Shown here: piece after piece, positions 54,763-64,000 of the stretch
Numbering within the stretch: position 1 is the stretch's first letter
Layout: each line of letters starts with the position of its first letter
Source: Zanthoxylum bungeanum
Taxonomy: Eukaryota; Streptophyta; Magnoliopsida; Sapindales; Rutaceae
Reading direction: 5' to 3'
DNA length: 64,000 bases
NCBI GenBank assembly: GCA_019454045.1
Contig: SKCR01038859.1
Span: 62,001-126,000 of the forward strand
Program-made: the position numbers and the translations under genes
The notes under the pieces: generated by a model
Told to the model about the DNA's origin: nothing
Database searches by the model: none
The model's input: the letters and a program-made list of their open reading frames with translations, nothing else

Positions 54763-56724
54763 TGTTAGGGTTGGTGCTCAGAGCGCCAATTCCCTGTTGT
54801 ATTTCCTTGTAATATTTTTGTAAACATATTATTATGAATAAAATAAGCAGTTTCTATAATATAATATATATTTATATATGGTAAAGACGTAATTGACCTT
54901 AGAATGATTAGTTATGATAAAGTTACAAAAGCATCGCAACTGACATTGAGTTGTATCATGATGTTGCCATTCTTAGACAGTTCCTGGTCAAGGTTTACAC
55001 TACTTGGTCAGTAAGTAAACCTGTTGAGACTGGTACATGTCGTATACTGGAATATTGGATTCCAATGGTTTCTCAATGAACCATGAGTCTTAGAGACTCG
55101 TATAGACGTGTAAGTGTTTATAGCGGATATACACCGAACGACTCATTGAAGATTCTTAATGGTTGGTACACCAAGGTCAATAAGAATCTTTCCGGGTTGA
55201 GTAGCATAAGTGATTCTTTGACTTGATATGCCACTGTGGGCACATGAGACATCTTCCACACTTAGATGGCAGTCACGTCACCGATCTATTAAGTTCAGAC
55301 CTCCGTTTGTTCGTTAGGTATGGACAGATCCTCAGGGTGTCATCTGTGTGTCAAGATAGGATCCGTCAGTTCTGTGTATAGAGCATAGATAGTCTATATA
55401 TGATTAACAATCAGATAAAGACCATGGGCCTGTGGTACATTTTAGAAGTAAGTTCTAAGTGTTGTTTTAGAGATTTCTAATATAAATATCGACGAGATTG
55501 TCCCTATAGAGATTTGAGGTTTACATTTATATCGCTGGGATATATCTGGATACTTATGACGGAGGAATTTAACGTATACAATGACCTCGACCTGTATGAT
55601 TCAACGAACTTATTTGTGGTCGTCATAATTTACGGGTGAGTGAATTATGGACACAAAATTAGATTTTGTGACGGATATGCCTGAATCTAGAGAATCTCAC
55701 TAATGAAATATACTCTAGAGCACTAGGACAACTTTTATAAATAATGGTGATTATTTATAAATCGTATAACGGTTAAACGAAATATACATGCTTTAGGGGC
55801 TGAACCGTCATTTCCTAATTAGTGTGTATTTGTATTTAATATATATACTGTTAAATAAATATTAATTAATTGTCAAATTATGATATTTGACATATATCAT
55901 TAATATATGTATTTGAGATATTTTAAAGTAAATATAATACATATATTTATAATATTTGTATTTAATTAATTAATTAAGTATTAAATAATTAAGATAATGA
56001 AATTATAAATATCTTATGAAATGATAAAGTTAGGAAATGATTTTTTAGTGTAAATTGTCGATTTTACATTAAGGAAGTAGTTACCAATTGATATTGACTT
56101 CTTTAAATTGAATTTAAAATTGAAAATATCTATTTTGTTTTATTTCCTCCAATTTTCGGCCCTAACGCCAACTATATAAGGTGTTTATTTTTTCCATTTA
56201 ATTCACATGGTCTAAGCTTTCAAAAATAAAAACAAAACACTTGACAGAAAAAGTGAAGAAAAAAGAATCAAATTCAAAGAAATGCTAAGATTTAGTAAGT
56301 ATTTCTAACCTTTCATTAGAGGGAAATTTGATCCTTTCATTCTTAGCTACAACATATGTGGTTCTTAGGTTTTTATACTCATGTTTGTTTATGTTTTTAA
56401 TGGTTGAAAGCTTTGATGATGGTGTTTACATGTATAATATTGAAAACATTCTTTTGACCATTTGATGATCTAGTTGTCATTTTAGAGTTTTTAAGCCACT
56501 CATTGATGATCTAGAATTGTTCTAAAGTTATTCCAAAGTGGTGAGACTTGTTTGGTGTGGTAGAGACTTGATTAAAGTATTTTATTTGTTTAATTTGATG
56601 TAATTTGTTCAATTTGAAGAAAATATAAAATTAGGTTTATACCCTTTCCAAACTTGATAAAATTGATTATATTTCATCTAAACTTGTTTTGAACAACTTT
56701 AGACCAAAATGCACAAATTGAGGA
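54763..56724 (+). repeat. 3' LTR of Ty1-B, interrupted by FB-2
   Basis: It starts TGTTAGGGTTGGTGCTCAG. It follows the 5' LTR to CACAAATTG at about 56720, then is interrupted by FB-2; about 550 bp of LTR should remain beyond the window. It holds the 690-bp stretch (55660-56350) deleted from the 5' LTR. Confidence 0.9.
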
Positions 56725-57300
56725 TGTAGGAGCGAAGCGAAGTTTACCGCTATGCCTGTGATGCTCGGCGACCACGACACTGTTTGGCTCGCAGCCCATA
56801 GAGAGTATAGATTAGCTTGCGGGGGACTAAACCGGAGAATAAATGAGTCACCACCCAATGTGAATTGGGAAAGGTTTAAGACCGCACTCACCCTTCACAA
56901 GGGAAGACCTCAAATCATTGGGTTCGAAATGGTCCCTTACTTATGCCAGTATAATGGACGGTTTCACACAATAGTAAAGCCAAATCCTATGTAGTTCATG
57001 TAAGAAAAGCGAAAAAAATGTCACAACATACCCAACCAAAATAATAATTACAATCATATTAAATTAAGAAGTACAAGATGCGATAACGAAAACTATAATA
57101 AACAATCAAAAGTGGGAAAAGTGTCAATGAATAAAGAGCAAACAAAAAAAAGGATTAATCACGCATATATGAATATTTCCCGAGTGGCACGTGGAGTTGT
57201 ATCCCAAATACAAACCGGACTACAGTCCATTTGGATTCGGCTACAGAATTTACGTCTGGATTTCCATCCGATATACCGCAAGGGATAATACATACGTAAT
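56725..57300. repeat. Left arm of FB-2
   Basis: It matches the FB-1 right arm in reverse complement and the FB-1 left arm in direct orientation (57175-57300 with 340-465). The inner motif reads GTTGTATCCCA..CATCCGATATACC. Confidence 0.75.
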
Positions 57301-58530
57301 CATCAATACAATGTAAACAGACATAAGAATAGACATAAAACGGATAACGAATAACTAAAGAGGTAAAAAATGCGTGAAATATAATCATCAACATGAACAA
57401 ACATAAACAAAATAAAAATAATAAAAGTGAATAAATAGACAAAAATAAAATAACGAACTACTAAAGGGAAAAAACAATATGACCAAAAATTTGGCCTTCT
57501 TTAATGTAGGACTTCGCATACCTGGTTGGACGTATTTCACGTCCAGCCAGGCATATAGAGTCCAGAACTATAAAATAAATATGGTAGAGTGCCTTCAGTC
57601 TTTCCTTTTAAGTTGCTTTCTCGGAAGTGCGTTAGACCGTCGAGGATTGCTGGTTGCTGCTCACGCTATTTCTGTTTTGCGGTTTGTTATTTGCTGTTTC
57701 GCTTTTTGCTATTTGTTGTTTCACTATTTTCTGTTTGCTATTTGTTGTTTCGCTGTTTTTTCGATTGTTTGCTATTTGCTGTTTGTTGTTTCGCTGTTTT
57801 TTATTTTTTGGTTGCTGTTTTGCTATTTTCTGGTTTACTATTTTGGTTGGTTTTTTTATTGCTATTTTGGTTGTTTTTGGGCTATTGTTTTGGTTGTTTT
57901 TGGGCTGCTGTTTTGGTTGTTTTTGGGGCTGTTGTTTTGGGGTTGCTGTTTCACGATTTTAGGGCTGCTGTTTCACAGTTTTGGATGTCCTGTTCATGAT
58001 TTTGGCTGCTGTTTTGGGGTTGCTGTTTTGGTTGTTTTTGGGGTTGTTGTTTCACGATTTTGGGGCTACTATTTCACGATTTTAGGGGTGTTGTTTCAAG
58101 ATTTTTTTAGTGTCTTTGGGTTCCACGGTTTTTCTAGCTTTGATATTTTGTGTTATTTCAGTGATGGCTTTGTTGTTTTTGGTTTTTCTGCCTTTGTTGT
58201 TTTGTGTTATTTCGGATATGGCTTTGTTGTTTTATGTTGTTGCCGTTCAAGAAGATGAAGAAGAAGAGTGAGTGTCTAGGGTTTGTTATTGTTTTTTTGC
58301 AGTCCCCAAAACCTTCATTATAATGAAGAAAATGTGTCCCTTTTATAATATTTTGAAAGGATCTCCAAGAGGAAATAAATGACATTTATTTGGGGGATAT
58401 TTTATCACATTATTTTAGAAAGAACAGCTTATAAATTTGGTGAGGATGGGATCCCAAAATCTTGTTAAATTGGAAAGTGTTGATGAAAGGATTTTGGCAT
58501 GTGAATTTCATGGGATTTTGGACGTGTGGG
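56725..58530. mobile_element. FB-2: second long inverted-repeat element (left arm and spacer)
   Basis: It starts TGTAGGAGCGAAGCG inside the Ty1-B LTR. Bases 56740-57300 match the reverse complement of 1735-2384 in FB-1, including GGGACTAAACC and GGAAGACCTCAAA. They are followed by a CTGTTT/TTTGGG-rich spacer (57640-58250). The spacer is then interrupted at 58531; the right arm should lie beyond the window. A 259-codon plus-strand reading in the spacer is low-complexity and not a gene. Confidence 0.65.
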
Positions 58531-59183
58531 TGTTGGGTTTCTCTAAGGTCCCAATGATCATTTTCAAGCAATGAAACAAGTGAATACAACAATGAAATAT
58601 GGCGGAATCATACTCACATTGAACGGCTTTGCGATGCGACAAAGAACAAAACTTTTCTTTTTGTTGATGAAGCATTCGGCTATTGGTGTATTTGGACTCC
58701 ATCTTCATCTTCAAGCTCCAAGCTTTAGGTGTTGAGATTCCATGCTCATAAGTGATTTTCCCTATCACCTTGTATGCCTCTTTGTGTGCTAGCACTCTTG
58801 AAGATTTACAACAAATCTTCTAATTCTTGTTTATGGTTCTCGGCCAAATGAAGAAATTTTAAGAGAAAATTGGCCCTTAGTCGTGAGTTTGAGAGGGAGA
58901 GAAGAAGAGAATGTGTTGGTTTGGTTGTTGGGAATTTTGTATATCTAATACACCTTTTACAAATTCAAAACGTTAAGGCAAAAAACAATTAATGCCTTCC
59001 AACTACCACATCAACTATTCACATCACTCAAAGTGACATGTTGTCAATCACTCAAAGTGACTTGACATCACATCAATTAAAGTGACTAATGATTTGACGC
59101 TAGATGTGACTTGTAGGCCGCATTTGAATTCGAAATGCGAGTGCACCCGCAAGCACTCCCGGGCTCGGTTCGCTAATTCCAAA
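58531..59183 (-). repeat. Ty1-A-type LTR, first part, inside FB-2
   Basis: It starts TGTTGGGTTTCTCTAAGG and follows the Ty1-A LTR diverged but collinear (CTCCAAGCTTT, TTTCCCTATCAC, GTGTGCTAGCACTC, GGCTCGGTTCGCTAATTCC). It is interrupted after CCAAA at 59183 by LTR-D2. The rest should resume beyond the window. Confidence 0.85.
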
Positions 59184-62100
59184 TATAACATCCCGCCTAG
59201 GCCAAGATGCTACCGGCAGGAGACAGGAGAACCCATCTCCATAAGCCTCTGTTTCTGACAAAATTTCAGCATGATGTAGTCGTAACATCATGCAACCTAG
59301 CTCATAGCCAGCTCCAAAATACAATCTCATCAAGCAACTCAACAAATACACAAACATCAATAAGGCCTCAGGCCTGAACTCAACGAACATAATGTAAATA
59401 CTTGACCTTCGGCCAGAACTCAAAAATAAAACTAAGCTATTACATTACTCACACAAGTGAGATACAAATGCAAAAACGAATACAAAGGTCGTGAGGACCC
59501 ATAACTCAACCTAGGACTCATAAAATCTCTATTGACTGCAATTGGGGCGGTTCTCTGCTTGAAAATCTTCATCAAAGTCCTGCTGGCTTAGTATGACTTC
59601 TACTAACCTGCAAAACTAACAAACTATTGTGGTGTGAGTCCTAATGACTCAGTAAGTAACCATGCTCATTACTTGAGCGATAAACACAAGTTTAAATTCA
59701 ACGCATGTACTAACCTGAGCTATTTATGAAGTCATTCAGTTATTTACAAAGTCTGATTTAGTTATATGTATCTTAGTCATTTAACAACCAGTTTACTTGT
59801 TACCAACTTTCCCTATCTATTCATGTATAAACCTAAAATTCTGCTCACAACTCAACATTTATAATGTAACAAGCAAGTTTCTATATCTTTACTTACTCAA
59901 GTCGACTCTTATATCATTTTTTTTCTGCGCTACACTGATATCTTATTACTTGCCTGTATACTTTTTTTTTATCAATCTAGTTCGAGCATTTTCTAAAACT
60001 TATCTTTCTTTTATCTCATTGAAAAATCATCAAATCGGATTGATAAATTACTCTTTCTATTAAACTTTGATCAATCATACATACATGTATATATAATCAT
60101 TTATCATAACTGTCATTCCAAAAAGTTTCTCTTGTATAAGCATTCAATTCATGCCAATATCAATCTATATATGTATATAAACGTTATAATGATATCATGC
60201 ATTAGTATAAGTTAGATATATAACTCGAATGGTATCTAAATGTACGATATATATGAAAAATTTGTAAATTAAGCTCTACCCTAACATGTCATGCTTCTGT
60301 AATACTCTTTCTATATGATACATATTCATACTATCATAAATGCACTGTGCATACACTCCACATACATACATATTCATGTCCATTCACCCATTTAATCTCT
60401 TGTACTTACAGACCTGTTACACCTATGAAATGATTCCATGACATGTTCTATAATGCTAGAAAACCTTCGCTGAAATACTCTTTTCTGAAGACTTTTTCTG
60501 AAATCTCTTTCTATACTGAAAACTTTATTTTACTTCTTTTTCTTTCTGGAAAAGCTCTTTCTGAGGATTTGTATTTGAAAACTGAAAAACTGCATTAGAA
60601 AACTGAAATCCGTATCAGGAAACTGAAAACTGTATCTAAGAACTATAAGCTGTATCTAAAATCTGAAACTGAAAAACTTATTTGAATTATGTATCTCTGA
60701 AAACTATTTTCTCAAAATCTGATATTTCAAAACTTCTTTTCTGAAAACTGATATTTGGGTGTCTGTAGAAAACTGACGCATGGTGGCGTTACGTATCGCC
60801 GTCCCCCATACGCCCTAAAGCCAGATATGCAAACCCATGACATTGGGGCGTTACGTATCGCCGTCCCCCAAAGCATGCCATACCTGCCCTGAAACTGGTG
60901 GTCTTGGGGCGTTACGTATCGCCGTCCCCCAAGCCACAAACTGGAGCTGGGGGTGCAGATCTATGCTACCACCCAAGCTCAAACTGGGGTCTAGGGGCGT
61001 TACGTATCGCCGTCCGCCTAGCCCATCTGGAGGATTTGAGAGCGTTCCCTCAGTCCTCAACATGTGCACATGTTTCTGAATCCGTCAATTCCAAAGTATC
61101 CGTCAATTCTGAACTGTATCTCTGTAATAGTTACATACTGGGGTGAGTTTTTACCTCATGCTCCGAAAACCATAAAACCATATATTGTATCTCAAAACTG
61201 AAAGAAAGCTTTTTCTGAAATATATTATCTTTCAAAACATCTGAAACTTTTCTTTGAAATCTTTGAAAACTTTTTTATCTTTTTCTCGACTACTGAAAAC
61301 TTTAACACACACGCATGCAGATGCTTTCTCATGATCCTTTCTACCTTAACCATGTTTAACTATATGCTTATTCCATACTATCACATATGTTCATGCATAT
61401 GTTCATGCTTATGTTCATGCACGTGTTTATGCATATATGCAAGTAATGAATTATGTATTCTATTCCTTATATGCTTACATTTTGAATCATCTCACATTTA
61501 ATATGTTTATACTATTCTCAGTATACTTACACATTTATACCATCATAACTAGGCTTACCTCTATAACTTACCTTGCTGGTGGCTCACAAACAACATAAAG
61601 CATAATTTATTTTCATACACACACGATCGAAGCTCTTCTATTATATCAGACTTCAAACATATATTAGTTTCAATTTATTAGTTCTTAAACTTACTTACCA
61701 TTTTCTAACTATCGACCTGTGCTCGAGAATCTCATGTCATAAACTTTTATACATTCTCATGCTATGCATATACTACTCATTTATACTCTTTATCACCTTA
61801 TATACTCGTATATATACCCATGTTGCTAATATTCTTATATAATGCATAATTTACAAACTTTCCCTCATAATACTAGTCCCATTACCTAGGGTGTAGTTTT
61901 CTACAACCCCCAAACCCAAGTCTCAATATAGTATTTATGAATATTTCCTCACGCTTTATGTGTGTGCATAAACTTGTCATTCTTGTACTTTTCAAACTCA
62001 AGTTTACTAATCTCTTGCTACTACATACAAATACATATGTATATATATATAAATATATCATGTTTCATGTTTACACAAATACCTATAAAGTTTCTTTATA

Positions 62101-63104
62101 TATATACAGGTTCCATACATGTAACTATATACAACTTTGTTATATAACTAATTACGAACAATGTTAAATTTATTAAATATTCGTAGCATGAGTTACTTAC
62201 TTGGCTAGGCAAACACTCATAATCCCGGTCCGATCTGTCAAAATAAGTAGCAAAACACGGTCAGAACCGCTATTTGCGGAACTTTCAACTCATCTATACA
62301 AAACTTCCGGACCTCCCCGGAACACCTAAGTCATCTCCAATACTACGGTTCAAACTTGATTACTCTATTACGTATCTTTCTATACAATTCCAACTAGCTA
62401 GATAGCCTAGATTCTCGTTTTACGTGTTTGCAGTAAATCTTACGGAAAAGTTTCCGTAAACGTTATGAAAGGGTCTCGAACCCCGAATATTCCGAATCAT
62501 GAATTACTTAATTACCCTCGCAATATCATATTTATACAATATTCATGATTACGGTCAACTACGCTCGGTCGCGTGAGAAACTTCGTTTTACCGGAAACTC
62601 AGTAATTCTACTGGATCGATCATATCTCATCCGATTCTCCCCGGATTCTACCACATTTATCGTTTTAACATATTAAAACATATCCAATTCATTTCATGCT
62701 AATTCGCTAAACTACGGAACTACCGGAAACATCCGAATATAAATCGATAAGCTTTAAAATAACAAATTCTAAACGGAGAATCGTACCGAAATTACGAGGC
62801 CATATTTGGACTCCCATTGGCCATACGAACGCGCTGGTGTGATCGAAATTTTGATCAAAGCTACTGTTCATCGTGGGTCTACTATTCATCCGATGCTTCT
62901 TTCCTCGTTTCGCATGCAACCGGCCGCTGTTCGGTGAAACCGGCTCCTCATACTTGTAGTACTCTCTGAGAGCTTCGATTTGGTAGGTGGCTCGGGTCAT
63001 GGTTCGAAGCGACGAGCCGGGGATCAGATGACCCAAGCCATGCGTGTTTCTCCCTCTATTCCGCCATTCAGCCGGCGTTCTCTGGTCAGTTGTCGGCCGT
63101 CTTG
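59184..63104. repeat. LTR-D2: second LTR-D copy, right end outside window
   Basis: It starts TATAACATCCCGCCTAGG (first G changed to A) and shares with 46723 onward the GATGCTACCGGCAGGAGACA block, the CTGAAA-rich block and the hairpin array. The region 62200-63104 has many CCGG/TCCGG-type strings and no coding sequence that I recognise. It is interrupted at 63105. Whether it is solo or belongs to a full element cannot be judged. Confidence 0.8.
60778..61021. repeat. Repeated hairpin array in LTR-D2 (four units)
   Basis: Units are at about 60778-60813, 60843-60872, 60903-60933 and 60991-61021. The core GGCGTTACGTATCGCCGTC is unchanged, while the flanks change together: CTTGGGG with CCCCAAG, TTGGGG with CCCCAA, CTAGGGG with CGCCTAG (one mismatch), and CATG with CAT. 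Confidence 0.82.
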
Positions 63105-64000
63105 TGTTGGAGTTTCTAAGTCCTGAGGATCAAATATAAAGCATAAAATACATGTGCGAATACAACGAGGAAGTTGCGGAATACTCACATCGATCGATTG
63201 AGCGACACACGAGGCAACAAAAATTTTTAGCCCTCTCCATGAAGCTCATGGCAGTGCAGAGTTTTGGCTCCTCCATTTTCAGTTTTGATCCAAGCTCCAA
63301 GCTCCAAGCTTTAGTCAAACTATTCCCGGCTCATGGGTGGACTTCCCTATCACCTTCGCATGACTTCGTGGTGTGCTAGCACTCTTAATTTTGCCACAAA
63401 ATCATGACTTATTGCTTCCCTTCACTGCTCGGCTTTGGGCAGAAAACTCAATGAAGAAAAGCCCCTTGGGCGTGTAAAATGAGAGAAGAGATTAAGAGAG
63501 AAAGTTGTGTGAGTTGTTAGAAGAAAAGTGTATCTAATACACTTAATTTGAAAAGTCAAAATCATTAAATAAAATAATGATAAATGCCTTTCAAATCCAT
63601 CAAATGCTTTCCATCAACTTCCATCAACTCACATCAATCCATCAATCTTGAATAGTGACTAGTGTCAATCACTCAAAGTGAAAGACATCTATCACTTGAT
63701 TGACGCATGATGTGACGCTAGATGCGACTAGCGATTCGACGCTTGATTTGACTTGCGTGCCGCACTCGAATTCAAAATGCGAATGCGCTCGCAAATAATC
63801 TCGGGCTCGGGTTCGCTGATTCCAAATTAATGAATTTTTTATTGCGTCGTAATTAAATCTAATTTAATTAAATAATCATGTCTAGCATAATTACTATTCA
63901 CGTCGCTAACGAATTAATTCTAAATTAATTCATTCGCCCGAATTAAAATCTATTTTAATTCCGCGTCTAAATCCAATTTCGTTTAATATATCGAATATAT
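63105..64000 (-). repeat. Ty1-A-type LTR, first part, inside LTR-D2
   Basis: It starts TGTTGGAGTTTCTAAGTCC and is collinear with 5756 to about 6640 (GTGCTAGCACTC, CATCAACTTCCATCAA, CACTCGAATTC, TTTAATATATCGAATATAT). It continues past the window. The left flank is TCTTG. It could be a solo LTR or the 3' LTR of a minus-strand element. Confidence 0.9.

Larger units (their letters stand above)
23149..56724 (+). mobile_element. Ty1-B: Ty1/copia element, outermost host of the right-hand nest
   Basis: The 5' LTR is in two pieces (23149-24024 and 41698-42746), then PBS at 42750, gag, protease, integrase, RT, RNase H, PPT and a 3' LTR beginning at 54763. The LTRs start TGTTAGGTTTGGTGCT / TGTTAGGGTTGGTGCT. 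The element hosts Ty3-C in its 5' LTR, a Ty1-C solo LTR and LTR-D in the protease region, and FB-2 in its 3' LTR. The coding region is full of stops. The right end lies beyond the window. Confidence 0.92.

Noticed and set aside
57479..58258. A 259-codon plus-strand open frame, very rich in Phe, Cys, Val and Leu
   Set aside because: It comes from the CTGTTT/TTTTGGG low-complexity spacer of FB-2. Other frames of the same stretch are also open, and no domain or conserved order is visible.
48155..61021. CRISPR-like reading of the repeated GGCGTTACGTATCGCCG units
   Set aside because: Units are few and irregularly spaced, and lie inside a plant LTR together with other repeated flanks. There is no array structure or cas gene, and the context is eukaryotic.

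Overview
The window looks like nuclear DNA of a flowering plant, probably a eudicot. It is AT-rich, filled with nested Ty1/copia and Ty3/gypsy LTR retrotransposons carrying many inactivating changes, and holds one intron-containing nuclear gene. That gene (18189-19538, minus strand) encodes a group-3 LEA (LEA_4) protein of the DC8/ECP63 type, and its upstream region carries ABRE/G-box and RY-type sites. I see no rRNA, tRNA, organellar, bacterial or CRISPR sequence. Species cannot be fixed from the sequence alone.

Left part (1-17637). Bases 1-2384 form a long inverted-repeat (fold-back-like) element. Next is Ty3-A (2803-17632, minus strand, 5-bp duplication AATTA), whose gag is split by a complete Ty1 element, Ty1-A (5756-15725, minus strand, duplication CATCA). 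Ty3-A has lost the RT catalytic segment, RNase H and integrase, and the outer ~85 bp of its 3' LTR is inverted.

Gene island (17638-20163). The LEA gene has three exons with clean GT-AG introns, a short unremarkable 3' flank, and about 600 bp of 5' flank with two CACGTG cores and a TGCATG box.

Right part (20164-64000). A non-coding gypsy remnant, Ty3-B (20164-22490), precedes a large nest. The host is Ty1-B, a copia element on the plus strand whose LTRs begin at 23149 and 54763. Its 5' LTR is split by Ty3-C (24025-41697, minus strand), which itself holds a complete copia element, Ty1-C (29592-39652, duplication CTTTG). Ty3-C also carries a 113-bp tandem array and a decayed antisense extra ORF resembling the 'putative gypsy-type transposon' (Transposase_28) family. 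The Ty1-B protease is split by a solo LTR of the Ty1-C family (44199-46636, ATTGC), which contains a Mutator-type MITE (45287-45468, 9-bp duplication). It is also interrupted by a 5.27-kb LTR-like unit, LTR-D (46723-51989, TAAGA), that holds a 1.1-kb inverted-repeat element. The Ty1-B 3' LTR is entered at 56725 by a second fold-back-like element, then at 58531 by a Ty1-A-type LTR, at 59184 by a second LTR-D, and at 63105 by another Ty1-A-type LTR that runs off the window. That makes five levels of nesting.

All retroelement coding regions are broken by stops, frameshifts or lost active-site residues, so the only gene judged functional is the LEA gene. The most interesting signals are the inverted-repeat elements, a repeated hairpin in LTR-D whose stems covary, a leader motif shared by otherwise different elements, and the antisense ORF plus tandem array in Ty3-C.
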